Source: Kribbella sp. NBC_01245
Lineage (GTDB): Bacteria > Actinomycetota > Actinomycetes > Propionibacteriales > Kribbellaceae
Length of the DNA stretch: 64,000 nt
Assembly: GCF_036226525.1 (NCBI RefSeq)
Contig: NZ_CP108487.1
Span: 434,001-498,000 of the forward strand
Reading direction: 5' to 3'
Below the pieces are notes generated by a model that saw nothing but the letters and a program-made list of their open reading frames with translations, searched no databases and was not told the origin of the DNA. The position numbers and the translations under genes are program-made. This document shows, one piece after another, positions 54,301 to 63,972 of this stretch (position 1 is its first letter; each line of letters starts with the position of its first letter).

Positions 54301-55062
54301 CTGTCCCGGCACCTCGCCCGGTGCGTAGATGCCGACCCAATTGAGCGGCGCCGGTGTCGCTGTCATGTAGCGGAACTGCAGTGTCTGCCCGACCTGCGGG
54401 TTAACAGTCACGAGTGCCAAGGTGTCACCGGGCGCCGCTGCGGCCACCCCGGGCGCGACTAGCGCAGCAGCCAGTACGGCGACCAGGCCCGCTGTGGTCG
54501 CAGTACGTCGGCCCGGCCGACGTACTGCCTGGCGCTTGCGGACCAGCATCGTCAGGGCGACGAGTGCGAGAACGACAGCGGCTGCTAGCAGGATTGGCGC
54601 GAGAATGCCGGGGCCGGCCGGTGCCGGTAGCGGGCGTACCCCGAAGGCGCCGACCACCGGATTTCGCGGGTCGACGGTCACGGTGCTGCCATCGAACTCC
54701 GCGACGATCTGGCTCAAGCCACCGTCGGCGAGTAGGCCGGTCAGGTCCAACTGGTCGACCCGGCAACTCCAGGCGAGCTCGACGACCACGCCGTTCGGGA
54801 TTCCGCCGTCGTCCCCGGCGACGCCGTGTCCCGTGACCGGGCAGCCGGCGCCGAGCCGTTCGGTCACCCAGGCGCCGGCCCGGTCCGGGCTGACGACATC
54901 GCGATGCAGCACCAGCCTCCCGCTGCTGACACCGTCACCGGTCGACACGACCAGTTCGCCGTGTTCGCGGGTCAGGTGGGCGAATGCGGGTCCGGCGGAC
55001 AGGCCGAGAAGGCAGGCCAGGGCGGCAACAAGGCCGAGCCCGAGGCGAAGAGGGCGGCTCAT
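51385..55062 (-). CDS. Very large exported calcineurin-like phosphoesterase / PQQ-type beta-propeller protein
   Basis: 1225 residues. It looks like a fusion. Residues 1-28 are a signal peptide; 29-150 a small extracytoplasmic domain; 152-174 a membrane helix followed by basic residues. Residues 181-209 ([16 protein letters not shown] and on to VAAAAPG) look like a second signal peptide inside the chain. After an SdrD-B-like repeat ([18 protein letters not shown]) comes a metallophosphoesterase with GNHD and GD motifs, but DxH reads DTE and GHxH reads GHNQ. A PQQ-like propeller ends the protein. It is translation-linked to the metal exporter. Confidence 0.8.
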   Translation of the reverse strand: MSRPLRLGLGLVAALACLLGLSAGPAFAHLTREHGELVVSTGDGVSSGRLVLHRDVVSPDRAGAWVTERLGAGCPVTGHGVAGDDGGIPNGVVVELAWSCRVDQLDLTGLLADGGLSQIVAEFDGSTVTVDPRNPVVGAFGVRPLPAPAGPGILAPILLAAAVVLALVALTMLVRKRQAVRRPGRRTATTAGLVAVLAAALVAPGVAAAAPGDTLALVTVNPQVGQTLQFRYMTATPAPLNWVGIYAPGEVPGQVSSRVWSYAPAADGTVNLSSTALEGGTWTAHFLANDGYQALSDPITFTLAPAGPGQKVTVQGSVFRDSDRDGIRDAGEQGLPGVSVTDGAVWATSGANGAYTLEIDAGRRETDLVNIVSPNGYTPTLRKDFVPQYFREVPAGPGPRTGVDFPLVPDQNAAKPDETWLLVSDTEVGNRTDEEAKRALPTWTGQAEALSEVDRATMTITTGDLTVTDYAAEPRRQGGYDILRNGLTAGNLGHPYYPVIGNHDVGGTATSTGYGGSLEYWRRNLGPEWYSFDRNGRHVVVLEDNYDARGLAPQLAWLRENLRRHAVGKQVFVFAHRSLFTRWGPGAGMQPIVDELAKYDVRMFAAGHNQQAEFRRGAFKRSVEVNNMGTYGIDAARPDYKILDFSEITDDPRTQRNEDTGYVTGTHRQFDVDDDVALVSPAQDSVHPANSAIPVELYAEDDGRTPGRATLVVRDRKGRQVWHGSDLHFGRSVSTGGIVNCYTPPGGQTEPCPERRGAWTRVSTRIDRLPPGTYTAELVAKDTAGKSWPKATTSFEVVPPGRSAQPANGQDWARQGGDEAGRSSAIDDPGAKLDLRWTAQTGEQFHLNGAAIVNGKVYAASQAFDSPYSMVLSYDAATGKELWRTYLDGDAESFPTVHGGLVYLTTGNARVYALDARTGKVSWETIDAEQQQPGGTVRRYGRAGGPVSVFDLPTEQRAVAVYHEWDGVKCRDAKTGAKLPGGFNAPAGWGEFHSTAVRQAGSTTAYLHSGSSQSLIGMDLRTCTRLSTVDTGGDIFSQSSPTFTDPATGAAQLVTSTWTGTRGHNPAAGGAQLWHAKLGTSATCEPGPPPVTSPAVRGGIAYVASQDGVVRAYDTQATDPAKPLWETPLGYLPGESPMDDRWRVAAGCKAAGPGSPAMHALVTETVVYAGTWDGRLVVLDRVTGRLLAQHNLGGGVASALSVSGDRVFALTDDGVIHALAARRDR

Positions 55063-55177
55063 GGCGAGGACGCTAACCCGGAAGATCGGCCTTCTCGGCT
55101 GAGGTCATCGACAGTTCACCAAACGTTCGCTAGTGCCCATGGAGAGCCAAGTTAGAACATTACCGCGCAGAGTCAGG

Positions 55178-55987
55178 CTAAGACTCCGCGTCGAACAGGG
55201 CTAGGACGCGGGCGGCTTGGGCTTCGAGGGTGCCGGGCGGATTGCGGGAGTGCGCCGGGCGACCGGGAAGCAACATGTCCAGCCAGAACAAGGACAGGAG
55301 GCGACGGGCTTCGTGTAGCCGCGCGCGCTCCACCGACGTCAGGTCGAACTCCGCAAGCAGGGCGGGCTCGTCCAAGTCGCCGTGCGTTCGACCGGCGAGG
55401 TGCTCGACGGCGTCGGCAAGTTCGTAGGCCAGGTCGCTGCGGCCCGCTTCCTCGAAATCGAGGACGCGAACGCGCTCACCGTCCCAGTGGTAGTTCGCCA
55501 GATTCGGATCGCCATGACCGAACACCGGCAGCGCGTCCGCTGTCGCGAGCAGCGCCGGCGCCCGACTCGCTAGCCAGGTACGACCGTCCTCCACAGCACG
55601 TCGTACGTCGGGGTCGGGCATCGGGCGAGGTACGGCGAATCGGTCGCGGAGCAGGTCGTGCATCTCGCCGGCATGCCCGATGCGCAGCGGCAGTTCATCC
55701 AGGATCCGGCGGGGAATGGCCGAGTGCAGCCGCCTTATCGCCAAGGACAGCGCGCCGATCGCGGTCGCTCCGCGAGCAGCCAGCAGCGGCTCACCCGGCA
55801 CCCGCGTCATCTCCAGCCCAGGCGCCTCGGTGGTTCGCCGCAAAGGGAGGGGAGAAAGGCCGGGAGCGTGGGCGGCCAGGAGGGTGAGGGTGGTCCACTC
55901 GCGGTCGGGTTCGCCGCGTTCCCAGCTGCGGTAGTGCTTGCGCACAATGGACCCGTCGACCTCGATCGTATGCGTACTGTTCGCCAC
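55178..55987 (-). CDS. Aminoglycoside phosphotransferase (APH)-family kinase-fold protein
   Basis: 269 residues. The catalytic loop is FGHGDPNLANYHW (HGDxxxxN) and the metal Asp is in VRVLDFEEAGRSDLAYELAD. The N-lobe is short. Members phosphorylate antibiotics, sugars, choline-like compounds or act as unknown small-molecule kinases, so resistance should not be assumed. It is divergent from the amidohydrolase gene over 48 bases. Confidence 0.88.
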   Translation of the reverse strand: MANSTHTIEVDGSIVRKHYRSWERGEPDREWTTLTLLAAHAPGLSPLPLRRTTEAPGLEMTRVPGEPLLAARGATAIGALSLAIRRLHSAIPRRILDELPLRIGHAGEMHDLLRDRFAVPRPMPDPDVRRAVEDGRTWLASRAPALLATADALPVFGHGDPNLANYHWDGERVRVLDFEEAGRSDLAYELADAVEHLAGRTHGDLDEPALLAEFDLTSVERARLHEARRLLSLFWLDMLLPGRPAHSRNPPGTLEAQAARVLALFDAES

Positions 55988-56035
55988 CCCGCGAGCCTAG
56001 ACTTGCGCGCACTCGAAGGGACAGCGAGGAGGAAA

Positions 56036-57373
56036 ATGCGGCGCTCGGTGGTGCGGGGTTGTGCTGTGTTGGTGGTCCCCGAGGCGGGGGAGTGTTCGGT
56101 CGAACCCGATCGCGACATCTGGATCGAGGACGGCGTGATCACCGCCATCACCTCGACCGGCCAGACCGTTGCCGAGGGCATCGAAGTGGTCGACGGCGCA
56201 GGGCTGTTGGCGGTGCCGGGGCTGACGAATTCGCATACGCATAGTCCGATGGTGTTGATGCGTGGCGCCGCCGAGGACCTGCCGCTGGATCGCTGGTTCA
56301 ACGAGCGGATCTGGCCGATGGAGGTCAACCTCACGCCGCAACTCGTGCGGGTGGGCGCTGGCCTCGCGTGCGCGGAGATGCTTCTGGCCGGGGTGACGAC
56401 CTTCGTGGACCACTACTTCCACTCCGACCAGATCGCCTCGGCCGCGGCGGAGACGGGGATCCGGGCCGACCTCGCGCCGACGTTCTTCTCGTCGAACGGG
56501 CCCGACGAACGCGATGCGGCGTACGACGCGGCCCGCGAAATCCGCGCGCTCGGTCTGGACCGGGTGACCGCCAGCCTCGGCCCGCACGCGCCCTACACCG
56601 TGAGCGACGCGGACCTCGAGCGTACGGCCGAGGTGGCCCGGGCCGACGGCTTCCGCATCCACCTGCACGCGGCGGAAACGATGGAGCAGACGACGTCGTC
56701 GCAGCAGCGGCTCGGGGTTACGCCGATCGAGGTGCTCGAGCGCACCGGCGTACTCGATGCGGGCGCGTTGATCGCCCACGGCTGCGGCATTCTCCCGGCG
56801 GACTTGCCGATCCTCGAGCGGTACGCCGACCGTACGGCGATCGCGTCCTGCCCGAAGGTCTATCTGAAGATGGCGATCGGAGCGACCACGCCGTTCCGCG
56901 GCCTGCGGGAGGCGGGCATTCCGGTGGGCGCGGGTACGGACGGCGCGGCGGTGCACAACACGCTCGACGTGTGGGAGGCGCTGAGGTTGATCGCCCTGGT
57001 CGAGAAGCAGAACGAGCAGGACGCCACCTGGATGACCATCTCCGACGTGCTCCGGGTCGCGACTCGCGGCGGCGCGACGGCGGCCGGGCTGGGGACCGAG
57101 ACGGGCGCGCTCGAGGTCGGACGCCGCGCCGATATCGCGCTGGTCGATCTCAACCAGCCGCACGTGCAGCCGGTGCACGACCCACGCGCAGCCCTGGTCT
57201 ACTCGACCAGGGCCAGCGACGTGGTCACCGTCTTGGTCGACGGCGAGGTCGTCGTGCACGAGCGGCGGCTGACCCGCACGGACCTGACCGAGATCGTCGG
57301 CCAGGCCCGCGAGGTCGCGCCGCAACTCGTGGACCTCTCCAAAGGTGGCGCGGTCCAGACGTACGACGCCTAG
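56036..57373 (+). CDS. Amidohydrolase, SAH/MTA deaminase-like
   Basis: 445 residues from ATG 56036, 6 bases after GAGGAGG; a longer frame from 55658 only shadows the kinase gene. The metal ligands are NSHTHSPM, HLHAAE, the His of LIAHGCGI and GTDGAAVHN. The pattern LMRGAAEDLPLDRWFNERIWPMEVNLTPQLVRVG is that of S-adenosylhomocysteine/methylthioadenosine deaminases, with related aminohydrolases possible. It acts in the cytoplasm on a purine-type amine. The stop overlaps the convergent DUF1906 gene by 4 bases. Confidence 0.85.
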   Translation: MRRSVVRGCAVLVVPEAGECSVEPDRDIWIEDGVITAITSTGQTVAEGIEVVDGAGLLAVPGLTNSHTHSPMVLMRGAAEDLPLDRWFNERIWPMEVNLTPQLVRVGAGLACAEMLLAGVTTFVDHYFHSDQIASAAAETGIRADLAPTFFSSNGPDERDAAYDAAREIRALGLDRVTASLGPHAPYTVSDADLERTAEVARADGFRIHLHAAETMEQTTSSQQRLGVTPIEVLERTGVLDAGALIAHGCGILPADLPILERYADRTAIASCPKVYLKMAIGATTPFRGLREAGIPVGAGTDGAAVHNTLDVWEALRLIALVEKQNEQDATWMTISDVLRVATRGGATAAGLGTETGALEVGRRADIALVDLNQPHVQPVHDPRAALVYSTRASDVVTVLVDGEVVVHERRLTRTDLTEIVGQAREVAPQLVDLSKGGAVQTYDA

Positions 57374-59442
57374 GTGACGTTGAAGGTGCGCATCGGGCTG
57401 GTGGTGGTCAGGTGGTCGACGTCGCCGGGCTTGGCCACCCGATAGGCGTACGTGCCGCGCGCGGTCGGCTTGATCGTGAACATGTACGTGCTTTGCGAGG
57501 TGAGCTTCCCGACCGTGACGTGGTTCCACTTACCGCCGACCCATCGCTGCAGGTAGACGGCCTGGCCCGGATGCGCGGGCGAGACGCTGCCGTACAGCAG
57601 GAGTGAACTGCCCAGCGGCATCGTCGACTTGGACACGTTGGCGGTGACGACCGGTCGCACGCCGACGGCAACGCTGGCGCTGCGCGAGCCGAGCAGCTCG
57701 GCCGAACCGTTCGGCCCCCACTGGTAGTCCTGGCCCCACACCGGCTTGTGCACGTACGACACGTAGCCGCTCGAGTTGCTGGTCGTTGTCTTCAGCAACT
57801 GCCAGGTGGTCGCGCCATTCTGCTTGCGATACAGGCTGAGCGGTACGCCGACCAGGGCCGCGCCGTTGTCGATCCGCGTAGCGCGACCGGTGATTGTCGT
57901 CGAACCGCCGGCGGTCACGGATGCCGGCGAAACCGAGGCGGCCGTGCGGGTGCCGATGAGCCGAGTATCAGCGGGCGGTCCGACCTTGCCCGACTTGTCC
58001 TTGACCCAGGCGCGGAAGGTGTACGTCGTCCCTCCGGCCAACCCGGTCGCCGTGGCGGCCGTCCCGGTTCCGGCGTACACGGCGGTGCCGTGCGCAGGTG
58101 TCGCGGGCGGCGCGGTGCCGGTGTTGCGACGGACGATGACCTGGCCGAGATCGCCCGCAGGCGGCGCGTTCCACCGCAGCGACGCGCGCGCGAACGCACC
58201 CGTCGCGTCAAACCCGCCCACAGCCGCAGGCGGCACGGTCAGGTCAAGGTAGTTGCGATCGATGGTGACGCTGACGCCGCCATAGGTCTCGCTGGTGTCG
58301 CCCTTGTATTGGTGGACCCGCTGGTGGTTTGTCCATTGGCTGGCGGGGATGTAGCTGCCGCCGTCAACGTCGGCCTTGCTGTTCCACCAGGCGAACCAGA
58401 TGCTGTCCGGCCGGATGTAGCGGGAGTCGCCGTACCCCCAGGAAAGGTCCTTGACGGCGCCGGCGGCGCTCGAATACACGCCACCGAGGTAGCCGCGAGT
58501 GTTGAGCTCCTCGACCCAGCCACTCACGTACGACAACACAGCCGCGCGGCACGAGATGCTCGTCGTGTAGTTCTCGATGTCGGAGTACAAGGTGCTGCGA
58601 GCACCGATGCCGAGTGCCGTCGCGGCCTGCGCAGCGCCTACCGCGGCGGTGCGTCCCTCGGCCCGAGCGACAACCGGATCGTTGGACATCCGGCTGGCAT
58701 ACGCGGAGCACGGCGCCTGCTTGCCCACGTCGATCGGCAGGAACTTCCAGCCGTTGGCCGCGTTCGTCTGAACCCAAGACGAGGTCAAGTTCGGTTGGGC
58801 ACATTTCCGAGTGCCACCGCTGATGTAGATGCCCACGGCGTCGTAGGGCGACGCGGACTTCCACGCGTCCATCGTGGACTGGGGCGGTGCGGCGCAGGCG
58901 TCGAAGGCCTCGCCCTTGTATGTCCCCGGCGTCACGATCGTGGCGGCAGCTGCCGCGCGATCAACGCCGACCGACCGGTCCGAGCTCAACGACGCGTCCG
59001 GCGCCTTGCGACCTGAGGCCAAGGTGCCGGTGGAGAGGATCTCGCGCAAAAGCCCAGCCTGCGCGGCGCCGTGGTAGCCGGTGACGAGTACGCCGGCCTC
59101 CTTCACCTCGACCTGGATATCGCCGTCCTTCAGCGCAGGCGTCGACGCATCCAGAGGTGCGATCGTCAGACCGTTAGAACGGGTCCCCGCCGTGTCAGCA
59201 GGACAGTTGGGCTGTGCGGTGCTGCGGCCGAGGTAGACGGCCGCGCGGTCGAACCGCACGCAAGCAGTCGGGTCGACAGCGAGGTCGATCACCGGCCAGT
59301 CAGCCGGAACGGTGACCTGGTAGCCGGAGTACGAAACGACCTTGTCGGTCGGCGTGGCGCCGGTGGCCGCGCTGGTACCGACCGTGAGGGTCAGGCCGGC
59401 GACGGTCAGCGCGGTGAGGATGGATCGCATCAGTTGGTGCAC
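57370..59442 (-). CDS. Secreted DUF1906 (Rv2525c-like glycoside-hydrolase-fold) protein with a C-terminal beta module
   Basis: 690 residues. Signal peptide (cleavage near ATG-A, about residue 29). A DUF1906 domain spans about residues 175-400: TYKGEAFDACAAPPQSTMDAW, AVGIYISGG, FLPIDVGKQAPC, LYSDIENY, GGVYSSA and IWFAWWNSKADV. It is related to GH25-like TIM barrels; the activity is unproven. The last 280 residues (fibronectin-like, then two beta-rich units ending TTTSPMRTFNVT) are nearly the same as the C-terminus of the protease upstream. It lies 40 bases after the protease, probably in one operon. Confidence 0.82.
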   Translation of the reverse strand: MHQLMRSILTALTVAGLTLTVGTSAATGATPTDKVVSYSGYQVTVPADWPVIDLAVDPTACVRFDRAAVYLGRSTAQPNCPADTAGTRSNGLTIAPLDASTPALKDGDIQVEVKEAGVLVTGYHGAAQAGLLREILSTGTLASGRKAPDASLSSDRSVGVDRAAAAATIVTPGTYKGEAFDACAAPPQSTMDAWKSASPYDAVGIYISGGTRKCAQPNLTSSWVQTNAANGWKFLPIDVGKQAPCSAYASRMSNDPVVARAEGRTAAVGAAQAATALGIGARSTLYSDIENYTTSISCRAAVLSYVSGWVEELNTRGYLGGVYSSAAGAVKDLSWGYGDSRYIRPDSIWFAWWNSKADVDGGSYIPASQWTNHQRVHQYKGDTSETYGGVSVTIDRNYLDLTVPPAAVGGFDATGAFARASLRWNAPPAGDLGQVIVRRNTGTAPPATPAHGTAVYAGTGTAATATGLAGGTTYTFRAWVKDKSGKVGPPADTRLIGTRTAASVSPASVTAGGSTTITGRATRIDNGAALVGVPLSLYRKQNGATTWQLLKTTTSNSSGYVSYVHKPVWGQDYQWGPNGSAELLGSRSASVAVGVRPVVTANVSKSTMPLGSSLLLYGSVSPAHPGQAVYLQRWVGGKWNHVTVGKLTSQSTYMFTIKPTARGTYAYRVAKPGDVDHLTTTSPMRTFNVT

Positions 59443-59482
59443 ACTCCCTGGTGGCGGTCAGGTGGGCTTGGAAATAAGGGAA

Positions 59483-62308
59483 TCAGGTGACCTTGAACGT
59501 CCGCATCGGGCTGGTCGTGGTCAGGTGGTCGACATCGCCGGGTTTGGCGACGCGATAGGCATACGTGCCTCGGGCGGTCGGCTTGATCGTGAACATGTAG
59601 GTGCTCGACCCGGTCAGCTTGACCGCAGTGGCATGCGTCCACTTACCGCCGACGTACCGCTGCAGATAAACGGCCTGGCCGGGATGCGCGGGCGTGACGC
59701 TGCCGTAGATCAGAACCGAACCGCCGAGCGCAAAGGTCGTCTTCGACACATTGGCCGTGACCACCGGACGCACGCCGACCGCCGCACTGGCACTCCGCGA
59801 ACCGAGCAGGTCGGCCGAACCGTTGTGACCCCACTGGTAGTCCTGACCCCACACCGGCTTATGCAGGTACGACACGGCACCGGCGGACGTCGTCGTCTGT
59901 GTCGTAACCGCCTGCCAGGCCGTCGCACCCTTCTGCTTCCGGTACAACGTCAACGGCACACCAGCCAGGGCTGCACCGTTATCCGCCCGCACAGCCTTGC
60001 CGCCGATCCGCGTCGACCCGCCATACGTGACGCTCGTAGGCGAGACAGCCGCCGTGAGCCGAGTCCCGATCAATCGCGTATCAACCGGCGCACTCAGCAG
60101 GCCCGAGCGATCCTTCACCCACGCCCGGAAGGTGTACGTCGTACCGGCGGCCAATCCGCTGACGGCGGCACTCGAACCGGTCCCGGCGTACACGGGCGTG
60201 CCGGTGGTCGGTGAAGTCGGCGGGTTGTTGCCGGTATTGCGGCGGACGATGATCTGCCCGGGATCGCCAAGCGCGGGCACGTTCCACTTCACGCTTGCCG
60301 TTCCGTAGCCACCAGTCGCGTCGAACCCCGTCACCGCGGGCGGCGCGACATTCACCGTCTGGAAGGTAGACGAGTAGCCCTCGCTGAACGTCGCACCACC
60401 GGTATCGCGCACGCCATCGACGATTAGCCGGTACGGCGTCCCGTCCTGGAGCGGGCTCGTCGGGTCGAACGTCGCCGTGCGGGTGGTCGCGTCGTACGTC
60501 ACGACACCGGGCACGGAGCTGTAGCTGCGGTTCTGGATCAGCCGGATCCCGCTCTGCAGCGATGCCGGGTCGATCTCGCGCTGGAATCGCACGGTGGGGT
60601 TGACCGAGAGCGCGACGCCTCCGGCGAAGTCGGCCGGGCTGAGGTTCCGCACCCACTCCTGCTCACCGACCAGCGCCGTTCCACCGGTGGCCTCGGCGAG
60701 AGTGATCGTGTGCGCACGCGTGGCCGCGGCGCCATTGAGGTTCTTGACGGCGACGTAGTGGCGGCCGGCTTCGAGCGGCACGGTCAACGTGAGGTCTTCG
60801 GCCGGGATCTGGGCCTCTGTAGCGGCGATCAGCTTGAGGTCGGTCCCGAACACCGCGAAGGTGGCGCGCAGATTCTGATCGCCTTCGGCCGCGGGCGCGT
60901 TGAGGTCGATCGTCACGGACTTCGCGGCGTCGAGATCGAACCGGTACCAGTCGAGATCGCCTTCGATCGCGATCGAGCCACTGGTGGATCCGGGCAGAGT
61001 CAGGGGAGTTGCGCGATCGGGGACCTCGTTGGCATCGGGGCTGGCCGTGCCGAGGTCGCCGCCGAGGGTGCCGCCGAGCGCCGCATACGCGTCGACGAGG
61101 CCGAAGCCGTAGTACGGGTCGATGCCGCGCGGTCCCGCGTCCCGGGCCGTCGTCTTGAGCCGGCCGATGACCTGCGCCGGCGTGAGCGACGGATAGCGCG
61201 TGCGGACGAGGGCGGCGAGCCCGGCGACGAGCGGGGCCGAGAACGACGTACCACCACTGATGCCGTAGCCGCTGGGGTAGAGGTCGCGCGGGAACGTGGA
61301 GACGATGCCGGTACCAGGTGCGGCGATGTCGACCCAGCCACCCCAAGTGCTGAAGTCGGCGAGCTTGCCGGTTTTGTCGGTCGCGCCGACGCCGATGACC
61401 TCGCTGTAGGCGCCCGGGTATTCCGGTTCGCCGCGGCCCGTGTTGCCCGCGGCGGCCACGACGAGCACGCCCTTGCTGTTGGCCCGCTGGATCGCCGCGT
61501 GCAGCGCCGGGTTGTCGACGCCGCCGCTGAACGACATGTTCACGATCGTGGCGCCATGCGCGACAGCCCAATCCAGACCGCGGATGATGTCGCTGTCGCG
61601 GGAATCCCCGGCGAGGTTGAACGTCACCTTGACCGGCATGATCCGGCCATTCCAAACGACGCCCGAGACGCCGAGAGCGTTATGCGTTTTGGCCGCGGCC
61701 ACGCCCGCGATGAACGTGCCATGGCCCGTCTCGTCGACCGTGCTGCCGCCGTCGACGGAGTTGTAGCCCGGCACGAGCCGCCCGGAAAGGTCGGGATGGC
61801 CCGCGTCGATCCCGCTGTCCAGCACGGCGATGACCTGTGTGGTCGCGTCCCGGTTGAGCGACCAGGCGGACGGGAGCCGCATCAGGTCCAGGTACGTCTG
61901 GTAGCCGCCCTTGTAGAACGGGTCGTCGGGCGTGACCGCGGCATGCCGGATGTAGTCCAGCACGGCGACCTCGACCGACGGGTCCCTGCGCAGCACGGCC
62001 GCGGCCGCCTCGGGCGCACCCTTGACCTTCACCTCGACGAATCCGCCGGGCAGGCTGCCGACTACTCGAGCCGAATTCCGGGCGAGGACGCGGTCGCGGG
62101 TCGCCGTACCGGCGCGGAACTTGACCAGCACGGTGCCCGGCGCGAACTTCGGTGCGAGCTTCGGCCCGGGCGCGGGTCGCGCGACCGGGAGCTGCGCGAG
62201 CGGCGGCACCGGCTCCCGCGACGAAGGCGCAGCGGTCGCAGGCGGCAGGGTCAGGCTGGTGATGAACGCGGCGACGAGCGCCACGGGCACGGTAAGGCGG
62301 ACGAACAC
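59483..62308 (-). CDS. Secreted subtilisin-like serine protease (S8) with the same C-terminal module
   Basis: 941 residues from GTG 62308, with GGGGGG upstream. Signal peptide (VALVAAFITSLTLPPATAA), propeptide-like region with LVKFRAG, then the S8 triad: Asp in VIAVLDSGIDAGHPDL, His in ETGHGTFIAGVAA, Ser in GTSFSAPLVAG. Next come a PPC-like domain (DLDWYRFDL) and a bacterial Ig-like domain. The last 280 residues match those of the following gene (for example RPVVTANVSK, SPAHPGQAVYLQR or TPAHPGQAVYLQR, IKPTARGTYAYRVAKPGD). It is an exported protease; the C-terminal module may bind the wall or a polymer. Confidence 0.92.
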   Translation of the reverse strand: MFVRLTVPVALVAAFITSLTLPPATAAPSSREPVPPLAQLPVARPAPGPKLAPKFAPGTVLVKFRAGTATRDRVLARNSARVVGSLPGGFVEVKVKGAPEAAAAVLRRDPSVEVAVLDYIRHAAVTPDDPFYKGGYQTYLDLMRLPSAWSLNRDATTQVIAVLDSGIDAGHPDLSGRLVPGYNSVDGGSTVDETGHGTFIAGVAAAKTHNALGVSGVVWNGRIMPVKVTFNLAGDSRDSDIIRGLDWAVAHGATIVNMSFSGGVDNPALHAAIQRANSKGVLVVAAAGNTGRGEPEYPGAYSEVIGVGATDKTGKLADFSTWGGWVDIAAPGTGIVSTFPRDLYPSGYGISGGTSFSAPLVAGLAALVRTRYPSLTPAQVIGRLKTTARDAGPRGIDPYYGFGLVDAYAALGGTLGGDLGTASPDANEVPDRATPLTLPGSTSGSIAIEGDLDWYRFDLDAAKSVTIDLNAPAAEGDQNLRATFAVFGTDLKLIAATEAQIPAEDLTLTVPLEAGRHYVAVKNLNGAAATRAHTITLAEATGGTALVGEQEWVRNLSPADFAGGVALSVNPTVRFQREIDPASLQSGIRLIQNRSYSSVPGVVTYDATTRTATFDPTSPLQDGTPYRLIVDGVRDTGGATFSEGYSSTFQTVNVAPPAVTGFDATGGYGTASVKWNVPALGDPGQIIVRRNTGNNPPTSPTTGTPVYAGTGSSAAVSGLAAGTTYTFRAWVKDRSGLLSAPVDTRLIGTRLTAAVSPTSVTYGGSTRIGGKAVRADNGAALAGVPLTLYRKQKGATAWQAVTTQTTTSAGAVSYLHKPVWGQDYQWGHNGSADLLGSRSASAAVGVRPVVTANVSKTTFALGGSVLIYGSVTPAHPGQAVYLQRYVGGKWTHATAVKLTGSSTYMFTIKPTARGTYAYRVAKPGDVDHLTTTSPMRTFKVT

Positions 62309-62457
62309 AGGACCCCCCCAAGGGTCGGAGTGACAACAGGGCGGAGTATGTCAGAGGCCAGGGACAGAAAATGGCCGGCAGTAATGTCAGTTCCTGCAAT
62401 CCCGCTCCGACGTCACCATCAAAGCGCCCGCTAGGGGCGCGAGACGAGGAGAACACG

Positions 62458-62790
62458 ATGAAGTATCTGCTGCTGATCTGGGATGACCCCGACCTGCTGC
62501 CGGACGTGACCCCGGAGGCGCTCGGCGAGGCCACCGCGTGGGTCGACGAGATGCACGGCCGCGGCGTCCGGCTGGTCGGCGACCGCCTCCGGCCCCAGCA
62601 CGAGGCGGTCCAGGTCCGCGTCCGTAGCCGCAAGGTCGTGACCACCGACGGCCCGTTCGCCGAGGCCAAGGAGCAGATGGGCGGCTTCGACCTGCTCGAG
62701 TGCCGCGACCTGGACGAGGCCATCGAGGTCGCCTCCAAACACCCCGCCGCCCGCACCGGCCTAGTAGAACTCCGCCAACTCTGGGGCTAA
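62458..62790 (+). CDS. YCII/DGPF-family small protein
   Basis: 110 residues from ATG 62458, about 8 bases after GAGGAG. It shows MKYLLLIWDD, VVTTDGPFAEAKEQMGGFDLLECRDLDEAIEVASKHP, the DGPF signature of the YCII-related family. In many actinobacteria such proteins accompany ECF sigma factors; none is seen here. The biochemical role is unknown. A strong hairpin terminator (62808-62838) follows. Confidence 0.9.
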   Translation: MKYLLLIWDDPDLLPDVTPEALGEATAWVDEMHGRGVRLVGDRLRPQHEAVQVRVRSRKVVTTDGPFAEAKEQMGGFDLLECRDLDEAIEVASKHPAARTGLVELRQLWG

Positions 62791-62807
62791 CCACCAGCGC
62801 GACCGAA

Positions 62808-62838
62808 GCCGGGCGGGCCCTGATCAAGCCCGCCCGGC
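62808..62838 (+). terminator. Hairpin terminator after the YCII gene
   Basis: GCCGGGCGGGC (62808-62818) and its exact reverse complement (62828-62838) enclose a 9-base loop, 18 bases after the stop. Confidence 0.75.
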
Positions 62839-62910
62839 AGTTCCTGTCGATAGGTGCTGCCTATAGGTGAGTCTTGGACGTACGACCGCCGGGGCTGGTC
62901 GGATGGGGGT

Positions 62911-63972
62911 ATGACCACTTATCGGATTGCGCGTATCCCTGGTGACGGAATTGGCCTGGAGGTGACTCCGGCCGCCTGTGCGGTGTTGGAGGCTGTCGGG
63001 CGGCGGCACGGGCTTGCTTTCGCGTACGACGACTACGACTGGTCATGCGAGCGGTACCAGGCTACGGGCGCCATGATGCCTGCAGACGGCCTAGACCAAG
63101 TCCGCAACCACGACGCGCTACTCCTCGGTGCAGTCGGCTCACCCGGCGTCCCGGACCACGTGTCGTTGTGGGGCTTACTGATACCTATACGTCGCACCTT
63201 CCGGCAGTACGTCAACCTGCGGCCGATCAAGGTCTTCGAAGGCGTCGAGAGCCCAGTACGACGTGCAGTCGCCGGCGAGGTCGACCTGGTCGTAGTGCGG
63301 GAGAACGTCGAGGGTGAGTACAGCGAGATCGGCGGACGGATTAACCGGGGCTTCCCGGACGAGATGGCCGTGCAGGAGTCCGTATTCACCCGTGCCGGTG
63401 TGACCCGGCTGGTGGACTACGCCTTCGCGCTGGCGGAGCGCCGTACCGGCTATGTCACCTCGGCCACCAAGTCGAACGGCATCGTGCACACCATGCCGTA
63501 CTGGGATGAGCTGGTCACCGAGGTCGCGGCCGGCCATCCGGATGTCCGGTGGGATGCCGAGCACATCGACGCGTTGTGCGCGAAGCTCGTGCTGGATCCA
63601 GGCCGGTTCGACGTGATCGTCGCGTCGAACCTGTTCGGCGACATCCTCAGCGATCTGGCGGCCGCCGTCGCGGGCAGTATCGGCATGGCCCCGGCCGCGA
63701 ATCTCAATCCCGAGCGCGACTTCCCGTCCCTGTTCGAGCCGGTGCACGGGTCGGCACCGGATATCGCCGGCCGCGGTATCGCGAACCCGATCGGCGCGAT
63801 CTGGACCGCCGCGATGATGCTCGACCACCTCGGCCATCCCGAGGCGGCGACCGAGATCACCGACACGATCGCCCACACACTCGCAAAGACCTCGTTACGT
63901 ACGGCGGATCTCGGTGGTAGCGCGACCACCACCGAATTCACCAAGGCCGTGATCGACAGACTGCCGCGATGA
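62911..63972 (+). CDS. Tartrate/D-malate dehydrogenase-type beta-decarboxylating dehydrogenase
   Basis: 353 residues from ATG 62911, preceded by GGGGG; the frame upstream to 62854 is unsupported. The isocitrate/isopropylmalate dehydrogenase fold is clear: ARIPGDGIGLEV, LLLGAVGSPGVPDHVSLWGLL, NLRPIKVF, VVVRENVEGEYSEIGG, the metal-site SNLFGDILSDLAAAVAGSIG and FEPVHGSAPDIAGRGIANP. The HVSLWGLLIPIRR segment, rather than the isopropylmalate pattern, favours tartrate or D-malate as substrate. It uses NAD. Its stop overlaps the next start by 3 bases. Confidence 0.9.
   Translation: MTTYRIARIPGDGIGLEVTPAACAVLEAVGRRHGLAFAYDDYDWSCERYQATGAMMPADGLDQVRNHDALLLGAVGSPGVPDHVSLWGLLIPIRRTFRQYVNLRPIKVFEGVESPVRRAVAGEVDLVVVRENVEGEYSEIGGRINRGFPDEMAVQESVFTRAGVTRLVDYAFALAERRTGYVTSATKSNGIVHTMPYWDELVTEVAAGHPDVRWDAEHIDALCAKLVLDPGRFDVIVASNLFGDILSDLAAAVAGSIGMAPAANLNPERDFPSLFEPVHGSAPDIAGRGIANPIGAIWTAAMMLDHLGHPEAATEITDTIAHTLAKTSLRTADLGGSATTTEFTKAVIDRLPR

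Noticed and set aside
55178..55987. Antibiotic-resistance phosphotransferase
   Set aside because: The kinase fold and HGD motif are clear, but nothing specific to aminoglycoside or macrolide binding was seen.
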